Below, in pieces: positions 1-7,193 of a stretch of DNA of 18,937 nucleotides. The position numbers and the translations under genes were made by a program. This DNA comes from Ornithomonoglobus_A sp034090805. Its GTDB lineage: Bacteria > Bacillota > Clostridia > UBA1381. The notes under the pieces are model-generated. The model saw only the letters and a program-made list of their open reading frames with translations, did no database searches and had not been told where the DNA came from. The stretch lies in assembly GCA_034090805.1 (NCBI GenBank), contig JAXDRV010000078.1, positions 1 through 18,937 on the forward strand, given 5' to 3'. Each line of letters begins with the position of its first letter. The stretch's first letter is position 1.

Positions 1-4
1 TACG

Positions 5-52
5 CTATCGGCTTTGCCGATAGTCGCCTTTGGCGAGTTTTGCAAGCAAAAC
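5..52. repeat. Three back-to-back perfect hairpins
   Basis: Three small inverted repeats abut with no spacer. The first pairs 5-12 with 16-23 (8 bp, TTT loop). The second pairs 24-28 with 32-36 (5 bp, TTT loop). The third pairs 37-43 with 46-52 (7 bp around AA). One reading frame is open from base 2 to a TGA at 119-121, just before the azlD ribosome site, so this may lie in the tail of an upstream gene. azlC is the expected neighbour, but the peptide does not look like AzlC to me. I infer a dispersed intergenic repeat; only one copy is visible here. Confidence 0.5.
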
Positions 53-130
53 CGTTGGATACAGCACCACTCACTGCAAAGCGGCAATCTGAACGATTTT
101 ATTTCAAACTTGGTTTTGTGAAAGGAGTTA

Positions 131-475
131 ATGGATATAATTATGATAGACACATGGGGCAGTATTGCACGTATTGCCGTGATTGCCGCCGTGACGGTGG
201 TTTTGAGATTTTTGCCGTTTTGGGTATTTAAGCCGGGACATAAGGTTCCGGAATGGATTGAATATTTGGGAAAGGTTCTGCCGTATTCGATAGTCGGTAT
301 GCTTGTTATATACTGTCTTAGGAATATTTCCCTTTTAAAAGCTCCCTTCGGAGCGCCGGAGCTTATAGCGTGCGCTGTGACTGCGGGATTACATATATGG
401 AAAAAGAATATGCTTTTGAGCGTGGGACTTGGAACGATTTGCTATATGATACTGATAAGGGTGATTCAGGTATGA
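131..475 (+). CDS. azlD: AzlD-type branched-chain amino acid exporter subunit
   Basis: This 114-residue, strongly hydrophobic protein has three to four likely membrane segments. It carries the AzlD-like stretch LGKVLPYSIVGMLVIYCL near residues 47-64, preceded by a FLPFWVF segment. Family members are the small partner of AzlC in an inner-membrane exporter of branched-chain amino acids and analogues. The length is normal for the family. AAAGGAG at 121-127 lies only 3 bases before ATG 131. The in-frame ATG at 143 gives a 15-base spacing, so the start is uncertain by four residues. The stop codon overlaps the recQ start (ATGA), which implies translational coupling. The partner azlC should lie to the left of the window and is not seen. 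Confidence 0.82.
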   Translation: MDIIMIDTWGSIARIAVIAAVTVVLRFLPFWVFKPGHKVPEWIEYLGKVLPYSIVGMLVIYCLRNISLLKAPFGAPELIACAVTAGLHIWKKNMLLSVGLGTICYMILIRVIQV

Positions 476-2289
476 ATAAATACGAGGCTCTCAAGGAATA
501 TTTCGGACATGACAGCTTTAGGAGTGGTCAGGAGGAGCTGATTGACCGTGTTCTGGCGGGAGAAGATGTGCTTGGCATAATGCCGACAGGTGCCGGGAAA
601 TCGATGTGTTATCAAATTCCCGCGCTTGTGTCCGACGGGATTGCGATAGTTGTGTCACCGCTCATTTCACTTATGAAGGATCAAGTGAGTGCACTCGTGC
701 AGTCGGGAGTGCGGGCGGCATATCTCAACAGCTCGCTAACGGCACGTCAAAGAGCGCTTGTAAGACGTAATATTCTGGAGGGAATTTACAAAATAGTATA
801 CGTATCGCCCGAAAGGCTAACAACCGAAGGATTTGCGGAGCTTGCGGCACGTATAGACATATCTCTGATAGCCGTTGACGAGGCGCACTGCGTATCGCAG
901 TGGGGACAGGATTTTCGTCCGAGCTATCTCAAAATACGTGAATTTACCGATTCCCTGCCGCAGCGTCCGCCCATTTGCGCATTAACAGCAACGGCAACTG
1001 CTGAGGTGCGCAGCGATATAGTGAAAATGCTGGGTCTGCGGACTCCGCATACTGTTGTTACCGGCTTTGACAGGGAAAATCTGTATTTTGGAGTAAGACG
1101 TCCCAAGGATAAATTTGACGAGCTTTTGGATATATTAAAGGAAAATCCCGATGCTTGCACGATTATTTACTGTTCAACCAGGAAAAATGTGGAGGAGGTG
1201 TGTATGCGCCTTGTATCTCTCGGTTATCCGGCGACACGATACCATGCGGGGCTTGAGGACGATGAACGGCGTGAAAGTCAGGACGATTTTCTTTACGACC
1301 GATGCAGAATCATGGTTGCGACGAACGCATTCGGAATGGGGATAGACAAGTCGAACGTGACGCTTGTTGTTCATTACAATATGCCGAAAAATATAGAAAG
1401 CTACTATCAGGAGGCTGGCAGAGCGGGGCGTGACGGCAGCGAATCGAAATGTATTTTGCTCTACGGCGGCCGTGACGTGCAGACGATACGGTATTTTATC
1501 GACAATCCGGAGGAAAATGCGGAGCTTACGGAGGAAATGCGTGAATTTGTCAAAAAGCGTGATTTGGAACGTTTAAATGCCATGGTGATGTACTGTACCA
1601 CGGGAGGGTGTCTGAGAGAATATATTCTGCGGTATTTCGGTGAAAGACCGCCTGCCCGCTGCGGAAATTGCAGCAACTGCGAGGAGGATATTCAGACGGA
1701 GGACGTTTCGGAGGCGGCTCAGATGATAGTGTCGTGTGTGTGCAGGATAGAACGGCGTGGGAGAGGCTGCGGCAAGGTTCTTATATCGGAAATCATGCAT
1801 GGCTCGGATAATCAGCGGATAAAGTCACTCGGTTTTGATACTCTTCCCACATTCGGACTTCTCTCGAATATGACGCTCAATCGGATAAGGGAGATAATTG
1901 ATCTGCTCCTGTCAATGGGGTATCTGAATATAAATTCCGAACGGTATAATATAGTAGAAACAACCGATACGTCCATGGGATTGTTAAAGGAAAAGCCTGC
2001 ATTGTCGATAGTCGATCATAAGCGCAAAAAGCAGCCTGCACGTGTAAATCAGCCGAAGGATTCGGATCTGTTTGAGCAGCTTAAGGCACTGAGGATCAAA
2101 AAGGCGGTTGAGGCGGGAGTACCCGCATACGTGATATTTACGGATGCGTCGCTTCGTGATATGGCGACAAAGGTGCCTGTGACCGATGAGGAATTTCTTG
2201 AGGTTTCCGGTGTGGGTACGGCAAAGCTGAAAAAATACGGCGAGGCATTTATGAATTGTATAAAGGATTATCTGACAGGCAAGAAATAA
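472..2289 (+). CDS. recQ: ATP-dependent DNA helicase RecQ
   Basis: This 605-residue protein is a 3'-5' superfamily 2 helicase of recombination and replication-fork repair. Walker A PTGAGKS is at 38-44 and the DEAH box at 136-139. The RecQ aromatic-rich loop SQWGQDFRPSY is at 142-152, and motif VI YYQEAGRAGRDG at about 311-322. Zinc-binding cysteines of the RecQ-C-terminal domain are at 380, 397, 400 and 403, followed by a winged-helix region. An HRDC domain begins near residue 535 with LFEQLKALR and contains VSGVGTAKLKKYG. The order and length are those of a full bacterial RecQ. I chose ATG 472, which overlaps the azlD stop, because MNKYEALKEYFGHDSFR is the usual RecQ amino end. An in-frame ATG at 370 lies inside azlD and would add 34 unrelated residues. 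No strong ribosome site is visible, consistent with coupling to azlD. Confidence 0.97.
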   Translation: MNKYEALKEYFGHDSFRSGQEELIDRVLAGEDVLGIMPTGAGKSMCYQIPALVSDGIAIVVSPLISLMKDQVSALVQSGVRAAYLNSSLTARQRALVRRNILEGIYKIVYVSPERLTTEGFAELAARIDISLIAVDEAHCVSQWGQDFRPSYLKIREFTDSLPQRPPICALTATATAEVRSDIVKMLGLRTPHTVVTGFDRENLYFGVRRPKDKFDELLDILKENPDACTIIYCSTRKNVEEVCMRLVSLGYPATRYHAGLEDDERRESQDDFLYDRCRIMVATNAFGMGIDKSNVTLVVHYNMPKNIESYYQEAGRAGRDGSESKCILLYGGRDVQTIRYFIDNPEENAELTEEMREFVKKRDLERLNAMVMYCTTGGCLREYILRYFGERPPARCGNCSNCEEDIQTEDVSEAAQMIVSCVCRIERRGRGCGKVLISEIMHGSDNQRIKSLGFDTLPTFGLLSNMTLNRIREIIDLLLSMGYLNINSERYNIVETTDTSMGLLKEKPALSIVDHKRKKQPARVNQPKDSDLFEQLKALRIKKAVEAGVPAYVIFTDASLRDMATKVPVTDEEFLEVSGVGTAKLKKYGEAFMNCIKDYLTGKK

Positions 2290-2293
2290 ACGG

Positions 2294-2335
2294 CGCACCT
2301 CACTGCTCAAAATGTATGTGAGGTGCGGATTTTAA
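2294..2335 (+). terminator. Terminator-like hairpin after recQ
   Basis: A perfect 10-bp stem pairs 2294-2303 (CGCACCTCAC) with 2318-2327 around a 14-base loop, followed by a short GATTTT stretch. It starts 5 bases after the recQ stop. The weak T-run makes it a moderate intrinsic terminator; convergent transcription of the tRNA gene also ends here. Confidence 0.6.
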
Positions 2336-2340
2336 AACAT

Positions 2341-2380
2341 AAAACAAAAAGAGCTTATAACCGATAGGAAATAAGCTCTT
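2341..2380 (-). terminator. Intrinsic terminator of tRNA-Glu
   Basis: On the minus strand a perfect 10-bp stem (2371-2380 with 2349-2358, 12-base loop) is followed by TTTTTGTTTT. It begins 7 bases past the tRNA CCA end. This is a textbook rho-independent terminator. Confidence 0.9.
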
Positions 2381-2386
2381 GTTAAA

Positions 2387-2461
2387 TGGTGACCCGTAAG
2401 GGAATCGAACCCTTGATGCCGCCGTGAGAGGGCGGAGTCTTAACCGCTTGACCAACGGGCC
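2387..2461 (-). tRNA. tRNA-Glu (anticodon CUC)
   Basis: Read on the minus strand, this 75-base gene folds as a cloverleaf. The acceptor GGCCCGT pairs with ACGGGTC (one G-U pair). The anticodon stem CCGCC/GGCGG encloses the loop CTCTCAC, giving anticodon CUC, which reads GAG. The T arm contains GGTTCGATTCC, and CCA is encoded. It is a single-gene unit with its own promoter and terminator, convergent with recQ. Confidence 0.97.
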
Positions 2462-2474
2462 GAACAACAGTAAT

Positions 2475-2503
2475 ATAATACCACAGATTTGACCGCTTGT
2501 CAA
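2475..2503 (-). promoter_or_regulatory. Sigma-A promoter of tRNA-Glu
   Basis: On the minus strand, TTGACA (2498-2503) and TATTAT (2475-2480) are separated by exactly 17 bases. Transcription would start near 2468, about 7 bases before the mature tRNA. Confidence 0.9.
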
Positions 2504-2545
2504 TACTTTTTTTAAAAAAATTTTAAAAAATTGTTTTCTGCGCTC

Positions 2546-2574
2546 TTGACTGTATAACGAGGTGTTGATATAAT
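2546..2574 (+). promoter_or_regulatory. Sigma-A promoter of the leucine-rich repeat gene
   Basis: TTGACT (2546-2551), a 17-base spacer and TATAAT (2569-2574) form a near-consensus promoter. The predicted start near 2581 lies at the left edge of structured element A, so the leader RNA would consist of that element. It is divergent from the tRNA promoter, with about 40 AT-rich bases between the two -35 boxes. Confidence 0.88.
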
Positions 2575-2576
2575 AT

Positions 2577-2682
2577 AAGCGGTACATCTTACCGCACTCG
2601 GCAATTTGAGGTATACACATACGTTGTCGTCGCTTCTTTTTTGAGTTATGTTTTGTGCCGCATTACGGCGGCAGAATGGAGG
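2577..2682 (+). repeat. Structured repeat element A (5' leader copy)
   Basis: This is one of four related stretches (A here; B near 14155, C near 18684, D near 18800). Shared pieces are ATAAGCGG, a CATCTTACC block and the core hairpin GTAT-ACAC-ATAC (2611-2622). An outer AAGCG/CGCTT pairing (2577-2581 with 2631-2635) and CGGCAA/TTGTCG close the core. The P2 helix seen in B and D is missing. A second hairpin, TGCCGC/GCGGCA, lies just before the ribosome site; its sequence neighbourhood recurs after element D. Transcription from the 2546 promoter would begin near 2581 and read through most of it. Known function: none that I recognise. Confidence 0.7.
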
Positions 2683-2689
2683 AATGAAT

Positions 2690-3682
2690 ATGAAAAAAAC
2701 GTTTGCTGTGATTTCGGCGGCGGTTTTGCTGCTTGCTTTCGGAGGTATATGCAAAGCCTCGGATGAGGACTTTATAATAGAAAACGGAGTTCTGACCGAA
2801 TATGTCGGACGTGATATTTACGTGAAAATTCCCGGAGAGGTGGATACGATAGGTGACGGCGCATTCAGGCGCAATAAAAATATTGTCAGAGTGGAAATCC
2901 CCGGCAGCGTTAAGGAAATAGGCGAGAGAGCCTTTAAGGACTGCACAAGCCTGAAAATAGTTGAGGGCATGGGTGAGATTGTAGGCAAGAGCGCTTTTGA
3001 TGGGTGTATATCATTGGAGGAGATCCCGCAGCTGTCGGTTGCCGCGGAAATTCATGCGAATGCTTTTGAGGGATGTGTAAAGCTCCCGTTTTTCGCTCTG
3101 GGAGAAAATTTAAAGGAAATAGGCTCGTATGCGTTTGCCGGCTGTACAAAGCTTGATTCGGTATTTATTCCGAAAAATGTCGAAATTATCGGCAGCGGCG
3201 CATTTATGAACTGTTCAGGGCTGAAAACGGTGATTTTTGATGCGGAAAAGCGTCACGGAATACGTTTGGTGGGCGAGAGGGCATTTTATGAGTGCCGAAA
3301 TCTTGACAGTGTGAATTTTCCCGACTCCGTTGAGGAGATCGGCCCGTATGCGTTTTTCGGTTCGGGAATACGCTTGGCTCATGTGGGCGGTGATGGAAAT
3401 ATACAAAGCTACGCTTTTGCCGCCTGCCCGGGACTTGAAAGTGTGACCCTATCCGACACGCTGTCGGGAGTGAGCGATCATGCCTTTGCCGAATGTACGA
3501 TGCTCTCACGTGTGAAAATGTCGGATTATACAATCGCTGATCCGAGCGCATTTGAGGGATGTCCGCTTCTTGAAACGGGCGGCGGAGGACAGCAGACGGG
3601 CACGGTTAAGCCAAACTTATTCCCGCAGTGGAATCCGGAGTTGGCGGCGGCGTATGAGTTTATGAAGAATATACATAAATAA
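2690..3682 (+). CDS. Secreted BspA-type leucine-rich repeat protein
   Basis: This 330-residue protein has an amino-terminal signal peptide (MKKTFAVISAAVLLLAFGG, likely cut after KAS near residue 24). It is followed by about ten BspA-like (LRR_5) repeats of the form IG-x-AF-x-C-x-L-x-V-x-IP, spanning roughly residues 35-310. Such proteins are exported and often mediate binding to surfaces or host proteins; the ligand cannot be read from sequence. No cell-wall anchor or membrane segment follows the repeats, so it is probably released or loosely bound. GGAGG at 2678-2682 sits 7 bases before ATG 2690. An ATG at 2684 is too close to this site. A further in-frame ATG at 2648 would translate the leader hairpin and spoil the signal peptide, so I rejected both. 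The gene is monocistronic, with its own promoter and a terminator after it. Confidence 0.9.
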   Translation: MKKTFAVISAAVLLLAFGGICKASDEDFIIENGVLTEYVGRDIYVKIPGEVDTIGDGAFRRNKNIVRVEIPGSVKEIGERAFKDCTSLKIVEGMGEIVGKSAFDGCISLEEIPQLSVAAEIHANAFEGCVKLPFFALGENLKEIGSYAFAGCTKLDSVFIPKNVEIIGSGAFMNCSGLKTVIFDAEKRHGIRLVGERAFYECRNLDSVNFPDSVEEIGPYAFFGSGIRLAHVGGDGNIQSYAFAACPGLESVTLSDTLSGVSDHAFAECTMLSRVKMSDYTIADPSAFEGCPLLETGGGGQQTGTVKPNLFPQWNPELAAAYEFMKNIHK

Positions 3683-3729
3683 ATGAATATTATACATTTG
3701 CGAGGAATTGCACATCAAGGCGAATTATT

Positions 3730-3772
3730 CAAATAAATACGATAAAAACAGTATGTATTTGTTTAGTTTTTT
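3730..3772 (+). terminator. Probable terminator of the leucine-rich repeat gene
   Basis: An 11-bp stem with one A-G mismatch (3730-3740 with 3751-3761, 10-base loop) is followed by TTTAGTTTTTT. It lies about 50 bases after the stop codon and just upstream of the argD promoter. Confidence 0.7.
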
Positions 3773-3783
3773 CAAAAATTACT

Positions 3784-3813
3784 ATTGCATTTTTATTCAG
3801 AATATAGTATAAT
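3784..3813 (+). promoter_or_regulatory. argD promoter overlapped by a consensus ARG box
   Basis: TTGCAT (3785-3790) and TATAAT (3808-3813) are 17 bases apart. Bases 3784-3801 fit every fixed position of the ArgR operator consensus (W-n-TG-n-AT-W4-AT-n-CA-n-W): TG-C-AT-TTTT-AT-T-CA at 3786-3799. The box covers the -35 hexamer and half of the spacer, so a bound arginine repressor (ArgR/AhrC) would block RNA polymerase. The downstream genes are arginine biosynthetic, which supports the assignment. No second box in regular spacing was obvious. Confidence 0.85.
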
Positions 3814-3850
3814 TATGGATGTATTACAATTGGCGAAGAGGAGAAGAGTA

Positions 3851-5050
3851 ATGTTACAAGATACAATAGAGCTTGATAAGAAATATTATATGAATATTTT
3901 TGGTGACAGGCTGCCAGTAAGCTTCAGCGGCGGAGACGGCATGAAGCTTATCGCAGACGACGGTAAGGTGTATTATGATTTTCTCGGCGGGATAGCGGTA
4001 AATGCGCTTGGACATAATCACCCTAAATTTAAGGAAGCACTTAAGGAGCTGCTTGAAAAGCCGCTGCACACATCGAGCTTGTATTACATAGAAAATCAAG
4101 CAAAGCTTGCCCAAAAGCTTGTGGAAAGCACCTGTGCCGAGCGTGTGATGTTCTGCAACAGCGGAGCGGAGGCAAACGAGGGGGCGATGAAGCTTGCGAA
4201 AATATATTTCTATAAGAAGGGACTTGAAAAATACGAGATTATAACTCTTGATAAGTCCTTCCACGGAAGAACACTTGCAACCGTTGCCGCAACGGGACAG
4301 GAAAAATACCAAAAGCCGTACAGACCGCTGCTGCCGGGAATAAAGCAGGTTGCGCCGAACGATATTGATGCGGTGAGGACTGCTGTGACCGACAAAACGG
4401 CGGCGGTTATGATAGAGGTCATACAGGGAGAAAGCGGAGTTCGCCCGATGAGCGAGGAGTACGTAAGAGAGCTCAGAGCCTTGTGCGATGAAAAGGGTAT
4501 TTTCCTTATTTTTGACGAGGTACAGACAGGAATGGGAAGAACGGGGCATCTTTTCGCAAGTCAGCTGTACGGAATATATCCCGATATATTCACGTGTGCA
4601 AAGGCACTCGGCGGCGGTATTCCGATAGGTGCGGTATGTGCGTCGGCAGAGGCTGCGTCAGGGTTTGAGCCGGGAGATCACGGTACTACCTTCGGCGGCA
4701 ATCCTTTTGCTGCGGGTGCTGCGCTTGCGGTGTTTGATATATTTGAAAAGGAAAAGCTTGTTGAAAATGCAAACAAAATGGGAGTATATTTCAAAGAAAG
4801 GCTCACGGAGCTGCAAAAGAAATTCCCGGATGAGATAAAAGAAATAAGAGGAGCCGGACTTCTGATAGGAATAGAGCTTCGTGAGGACATTGCAAAGGCT
4901 GTATCGAAAAAGCTGTTTGATGATGGGATTCTCGTCAGCCTGTGCGCAGGAACAACGATAAGAATAGCGCCGCCGCTTATTGTGAGCAAAAACGATGTAA
5001 ATATGTTTACTGCGGAGCTGTCAACGGCGATAAAAAGCATGATTATGTGA
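3851..5050 (+). CDS. argD: Acetylornithine aminotransferase
   Basis: This 399-residue PLP-dependent class III aminotransferase converts N-acetylglutamate semialdehyde to N-acetylornithine with glutamate in arginine synthesis, and acts in the cytoplasm. Visible marks are the PLP-phosphate region CNSGAEANEGAMKLAK, the cofactor aspartate in IFDEVQTGMGRTG, and the Schiff-base lysine in CAKALGGGIPIGAV. A late THTTFGGNP-like segment appears as HGTTFGGNP. The length is normal. The start at ATG 3851 follows GAGGAGAAG (3838-3846); an in-frame ATG at 3815 lies between the -10 box and the ribosome site and is unlikely. It is the first gene of argD-argF-GNAT, with 16 bases before argF. Because an OTC gene follows directly, ArgD is preferred over the related 4-aminobutyrate and ornithine aminotransferases. 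Confidence 0.95.
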   Translation: MLQDTIELDKKYYMNIFGDRLPVSFSGGDGMKLIADDGKVYYDFLGGIAVNALGHNHPKFKEALKELLEKPLHTSSLYYIENQAKLAQKLVESTCAERVMFCNSGAEANEGAMKLAKIYFYKKGLEKYEIITLDKSFHGRTLATVAATGQEKYQKPYRPLLPGIKQVAPNDIDAVRTAVTDKTAAVMIEVIQGESGVRPMSEEYVRELRALCDEKGIFLIFDEVQTGMGRTGHLFASQLYGIYPDIFTCAKALGGGIPIGAVCASAEAASGFEPGDHGTTFGGNPFAAGAALAVFDIFEKEKLVENANKMGVYFKERLTELQKKFPDEIKEIRGAGLLIGIELREDIAKAVSKKLFDDGILVSLCAGTTIRIAPPLIVSKNDVNMFTAELSTAIKSMIM

Positions 5051-5066
5051 AAGGGGAATTATAATA

Positions 5067-5984
5067 ATGAAGGATTTAATAAGCTTACACGATCTTACCT
5101 CGGAGGAGGTACAGGAGCTTCTGAAGCTCGGTTTGAAATTAAAGGACGAAAACAAAAAGGGAATACAGCATCATATCCTTAAGGGTAAAACTCTCGGAAT
5201 GATATTCACAAAATCCTCAACAAGGACAAGAGTTTCCTTTGAGGTAGGCATGACGCAGCTTGGTGGGTATCCGCTGTTTTTGTCGTCGAATGATATTCAG
5301 CTCGGCAGAGGTGAGTCGATTCACGATACCGCAAAGGTGCTTGAACGTTATCTTGACGGAATAATGATACGTACATATGCACACTCGGACGTTATTGAGC
5401 TTGCCGAGGAGGCAGATATTCCGGTAATAAATGCACTGACGGATCTTCTTCACCCGTGCCAGGTGCTTGCGGATTTGATGACGACATATGAGCATAAGGG
5501 ACGCTTAAAGGGCTTGAAGCTTGCGTATGTAGGTGACGGAAACAACATGGCTCACTCGCTGATGTACGGCTGCGCAAAGGTAGGAATGGACTGCGCCGTA
5601 GCGGCACCGTCAAAGTACAGCTGTGATGCTGAGGTGGTTGAAAATGCAAAGGCGGACTTTAAGGCTGCGGGTGCAAGCCTGCTGCTTACGGAGGATCCTG
5701 CGGAGGCTATAAAGGACGCAGACGTTGTCTACACCGATACATGGGTATCTATGGGACAGGAGTCGGAAAAGGAAGAAAAAATAAAGGTGTTCGGCGGTTA
5801 TCAGGTAAACGCAGAGCTGTTTGCAAAGGCAAAATCCGATGCGGTATTCATGCACTGTCTGCCCGCTTACAGAGGGTTTGAGGTGACGGAGGACGTAATA
5901 GACGGACCGCAGAGCGTAATATTTGACGAGGCGGAAAACAGACTTCATGCGCAGAAAGCGGTAATGGCAACGCTGATGGCATAA
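5067..5984 (+). CDS. argF: Ornithine carbamoyltransferase
   Basis: This 305-residue enzyme joins carbamoyl phosphate to ornithine to make citrulline. The carbamoyl-phosphate loop STRTR is at 51-55 and HPCQ at 129-132. The ornithine-binding D-x3-SMG motif is near 224-230, and the HCLP catalytic loop is at 263-266. The length and motif order are those of anabolic OTC. AAAGGGG lies about 10 bases before ATG 5067. It sits 16 bases after argD and 18 before the GNAT gene, so all three are probably one transcript under ARG-box control. A catabolic role is unlikely because no arginine deiminase or carbamate kinase genes are adjacent. Confidence 0.97.
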   Translation: MKDLISLHDLTSEEVQELLKLGLKLKDENKKGIQHHILKGKTLGMIFTKSSTRTRVSFEVGMTQLGGYPLFLSSNDIQLGRGESIHDTAKVLERYLDGIMIRTYAHSDVIELAEEADIPVINALTDLLHPCQVLADLMTTYEHKGRLKGLKLAYVGDGNNMAHSLMYGCAKVGMDCAVAAPSKYSCDAEVVENAKADFKAAGASLLLTEDPAEAIKDADVVYTDTWVSMGQESEKEEKIKVFGGYQVNAELFAKAKSDAVFMHCLPAYRGFEVTEDVIDGPQSVIFDEAENRLHAQKAVMATLMA

Positions 5985-6002
5985 AAAGAATGGAGGATTA
6001 AT

Positions 6003-6488
6003 ATGCTTGCCGATTATCAGTCGCTTTTTGAGGTGCGGCTTGCGAATTATGACGATGTGCCGTATATCAAGGCGATAACAAGAGAAGCTTTTTTGAAATA
6101 TAAGCAGATGTGCGGTACCGAGCAGCTTGACGCATTGAGCGAAACAGAGGCGGATATAAAGCACGACATTGATACAAAGGTGGTGCTTGTCGCACTGTCG
6201 GACGGCGAGCCTGTCGGGAGTGTGAGAGTGGAAATCCGCCCGGATCATACGGCATACCTCACACGCTTCGGAGTTAAAATAGACAATCAGAATAACGGAA
6301 TAGGCAAATCCATAATGAATCTCGTTGACCGAATTATGAAAAAAAAGGGTGTCAGCAGGATTTATCTCCACACCGGCTCAAAGGTGACGGCACTTATCCG
6401 CTTTTATTACGGACGCGGCTTTTACATAGATGATATAGATAAATCAAAGGGCTATGTTCGTGCCAAACTGGTAAAGGAGTATATGTAA
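6003..6488 (+). CDS. GNAT-family N-acetyltransferase in the arg operon
   Basis: This 161-residue single-domain GNAT protein has an amino-terminal strand-helix FEVRLANYDDVPYIKAITREAF. The acetyl-CoA motif A region is LTRFGVKIDNQNNGIGKSIMN (about 92-112), and a GNAT motif B-like tail reads RIYLHTGSKVTALIRFYYGRGF (about 120-141). GGAGG lies 6 bases before ATG 6003. It directly follows argF with an 18-base gap and should share ARG-box control. Its substrate is unknown. Placement among arginine genes invites the idea of glutamate or an arginine intermediate as acceptor, but nothing in the sequence proves an N-acetylglutamate synthase. That enzyme class normally has more conserved features than I can see here. 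Confidence 0.85.
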   Translation: MLADYQSLFEVRLANYDDVPYIKAITREAFLKYKQMCGTEQLDALSETEADIKHDIDTKVVLVALSDGEPVGSVRVEIRPDHTAYLTRFGVKIDNQNNGIGKSIMNLVDRIMKKKGVSRIYLHTGSKVTALIRFYYGRGFYIDDIDKSKGYVRAKLVKEYM

Positions 6489-6506
6489 ACGGATTGTAAA
6501 ACGTGT

Positions 6507-6581
6507 AACAGTTTTGTAATATTATACAAACTATATTACAAAACTGTTTATATTTTGTGATATTTTAAGAAATATCACAAA
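6507..6581. promoter_or_regulatory. Two perfect AT-rich palindromes between the arg operon and rsmD
   Basis: The first pairs 6507-6522 with 6533-6548 (16 bp perfect, 10-base loop). The second pairs 6554-6565 with 6570-6581 (12 bp perfect, TAAG loop) and ends 5 bases before the -35 box of the rsmD promoter. The first could end arg-operon transcription, though it lacks a clean T-run. The second is well placed as an operator. Function is inferred from position only. Confidence 0.55.
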
Positions 6582-6586
6582 TAGTG

Positions 6587-6615
6587 TTGACCTTTTTGGA
6601 ATTTTAGGATAAAAT
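6587..6615 (+). promoter_or_regulatory. Sigma-A promoter of rsmD-coaD
   Basis: TTGACC (6587-6592) and TAAAAT (6610-6615) are 17 bases apart, about 27 bases before the rsmD start codon. Confidence 0.8.
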
Positions 6616-6641
6616 ATATAATGCAAGATGGAGGAGTGTGC

Positions 6642-7193
6642 ATGAGAATAATATCCGGTGAAAGACGGGGACGCAGGCTTTTGGAATTTGAGGGAATGGA
6701 CATACGTCCCACGACCGACAGGGTTAAGGAGTCGATGTTTAATCTTATTCAGAGCCATATTCCCGATGCGAGCGTGCTGGATCTTTTCGGAGGCAGCGGC
6801 GCATTGATGCTTGAGGCACTCTCAAGAGGCGCAGCCGAGGCGGTCTGCATTGACTGCGACAAACGTGCCGCAGATATTATCCGAAAAAATGCGCAGACTC
6901 TCAATTATACGGATAGATGCGAAATATTGAACGCAGACAGCATGGACTATCTTAAAAATTGCAGGAAAAAGTTCGATGTAATATTTCTTGATCCGCCGTA
7001 TAATAAAGGCTTTATCGAACCTGTCCTGAAAAAAATTGCCGCCGGTGAAATTTTAAACGAAGATGCCGTTGTTGTGCTTGAGAGTGACAATACGGATTTT
7101 TGCGGCGATATTGAGGGACTGGAGATTTTAAAGCAGAGAAAATACGGCAGAACTTATATTACCATATATGTAAGGGAATGTGTACAGGTATGA
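6642..7193 (+). CDS. rsmD: 16S rRNA (guanine(966)-N(2))-methyltransferase RsmD
   Basis: This 183-residue methyltransferase uses S-adenosylmethionine to methylate N2 of G966 of 16S rRNA. It opens with the family signature MRIISGERRGRRL. The cofactor loop VLDLFGGSGALMLEALSRGA is near residues 44-63, and the catalytic DPPY motif sits in VIFLDPPYNKGF near 115-126. I place the start at ATG 6642: GGAGG at 6631-6635 suits it and it gives the family amino end. The in-frame ATG at 6621 precedes the ribosome site. The stop overlaps the coaD start (ATGA), so the two are translationally coupled, as in many Bacillota. Confidence 0.95.
   Translation: MRIISGERRGRRLLEFEGMDIRPTTDRVKESMFNLIQSHIPDASVLDLFGGSGALMLEALSRGAAEAVCIDCDKRAADIIRKNAQTLNYTDRCEILNADSMDYLKNCRKKFDVIFLDPPYNKGFIEPVLKKIAAGEILNEDAVVVLESDNTDFCGDIEGLEILKQRKYGRTYITIYVRECVQV

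Noticed and set aside
1..121. Carboxy-terminal end of azlC
   Set aside because: Position and an open frame fit, but the peptide lacks AzlC character and the DNA is dominated by hairpins.
2648..2689. Upstream ATG for the leucine-rich repeat protein (start MFCAALRRQNGGMN)
   Set aside because: It would translate the leader hairpin and ribosome site, and would push the signal peptide 14 residues inward.
3854..4549. 231-codon minus-strand frame opposite argD
   Set aside because: It is an antisense reading of a confirmed enzyme gene, with no ribosome site or recognisable domain. The long minus frames at 5610-6371 and 13215-13895 were rejected for the same reason.
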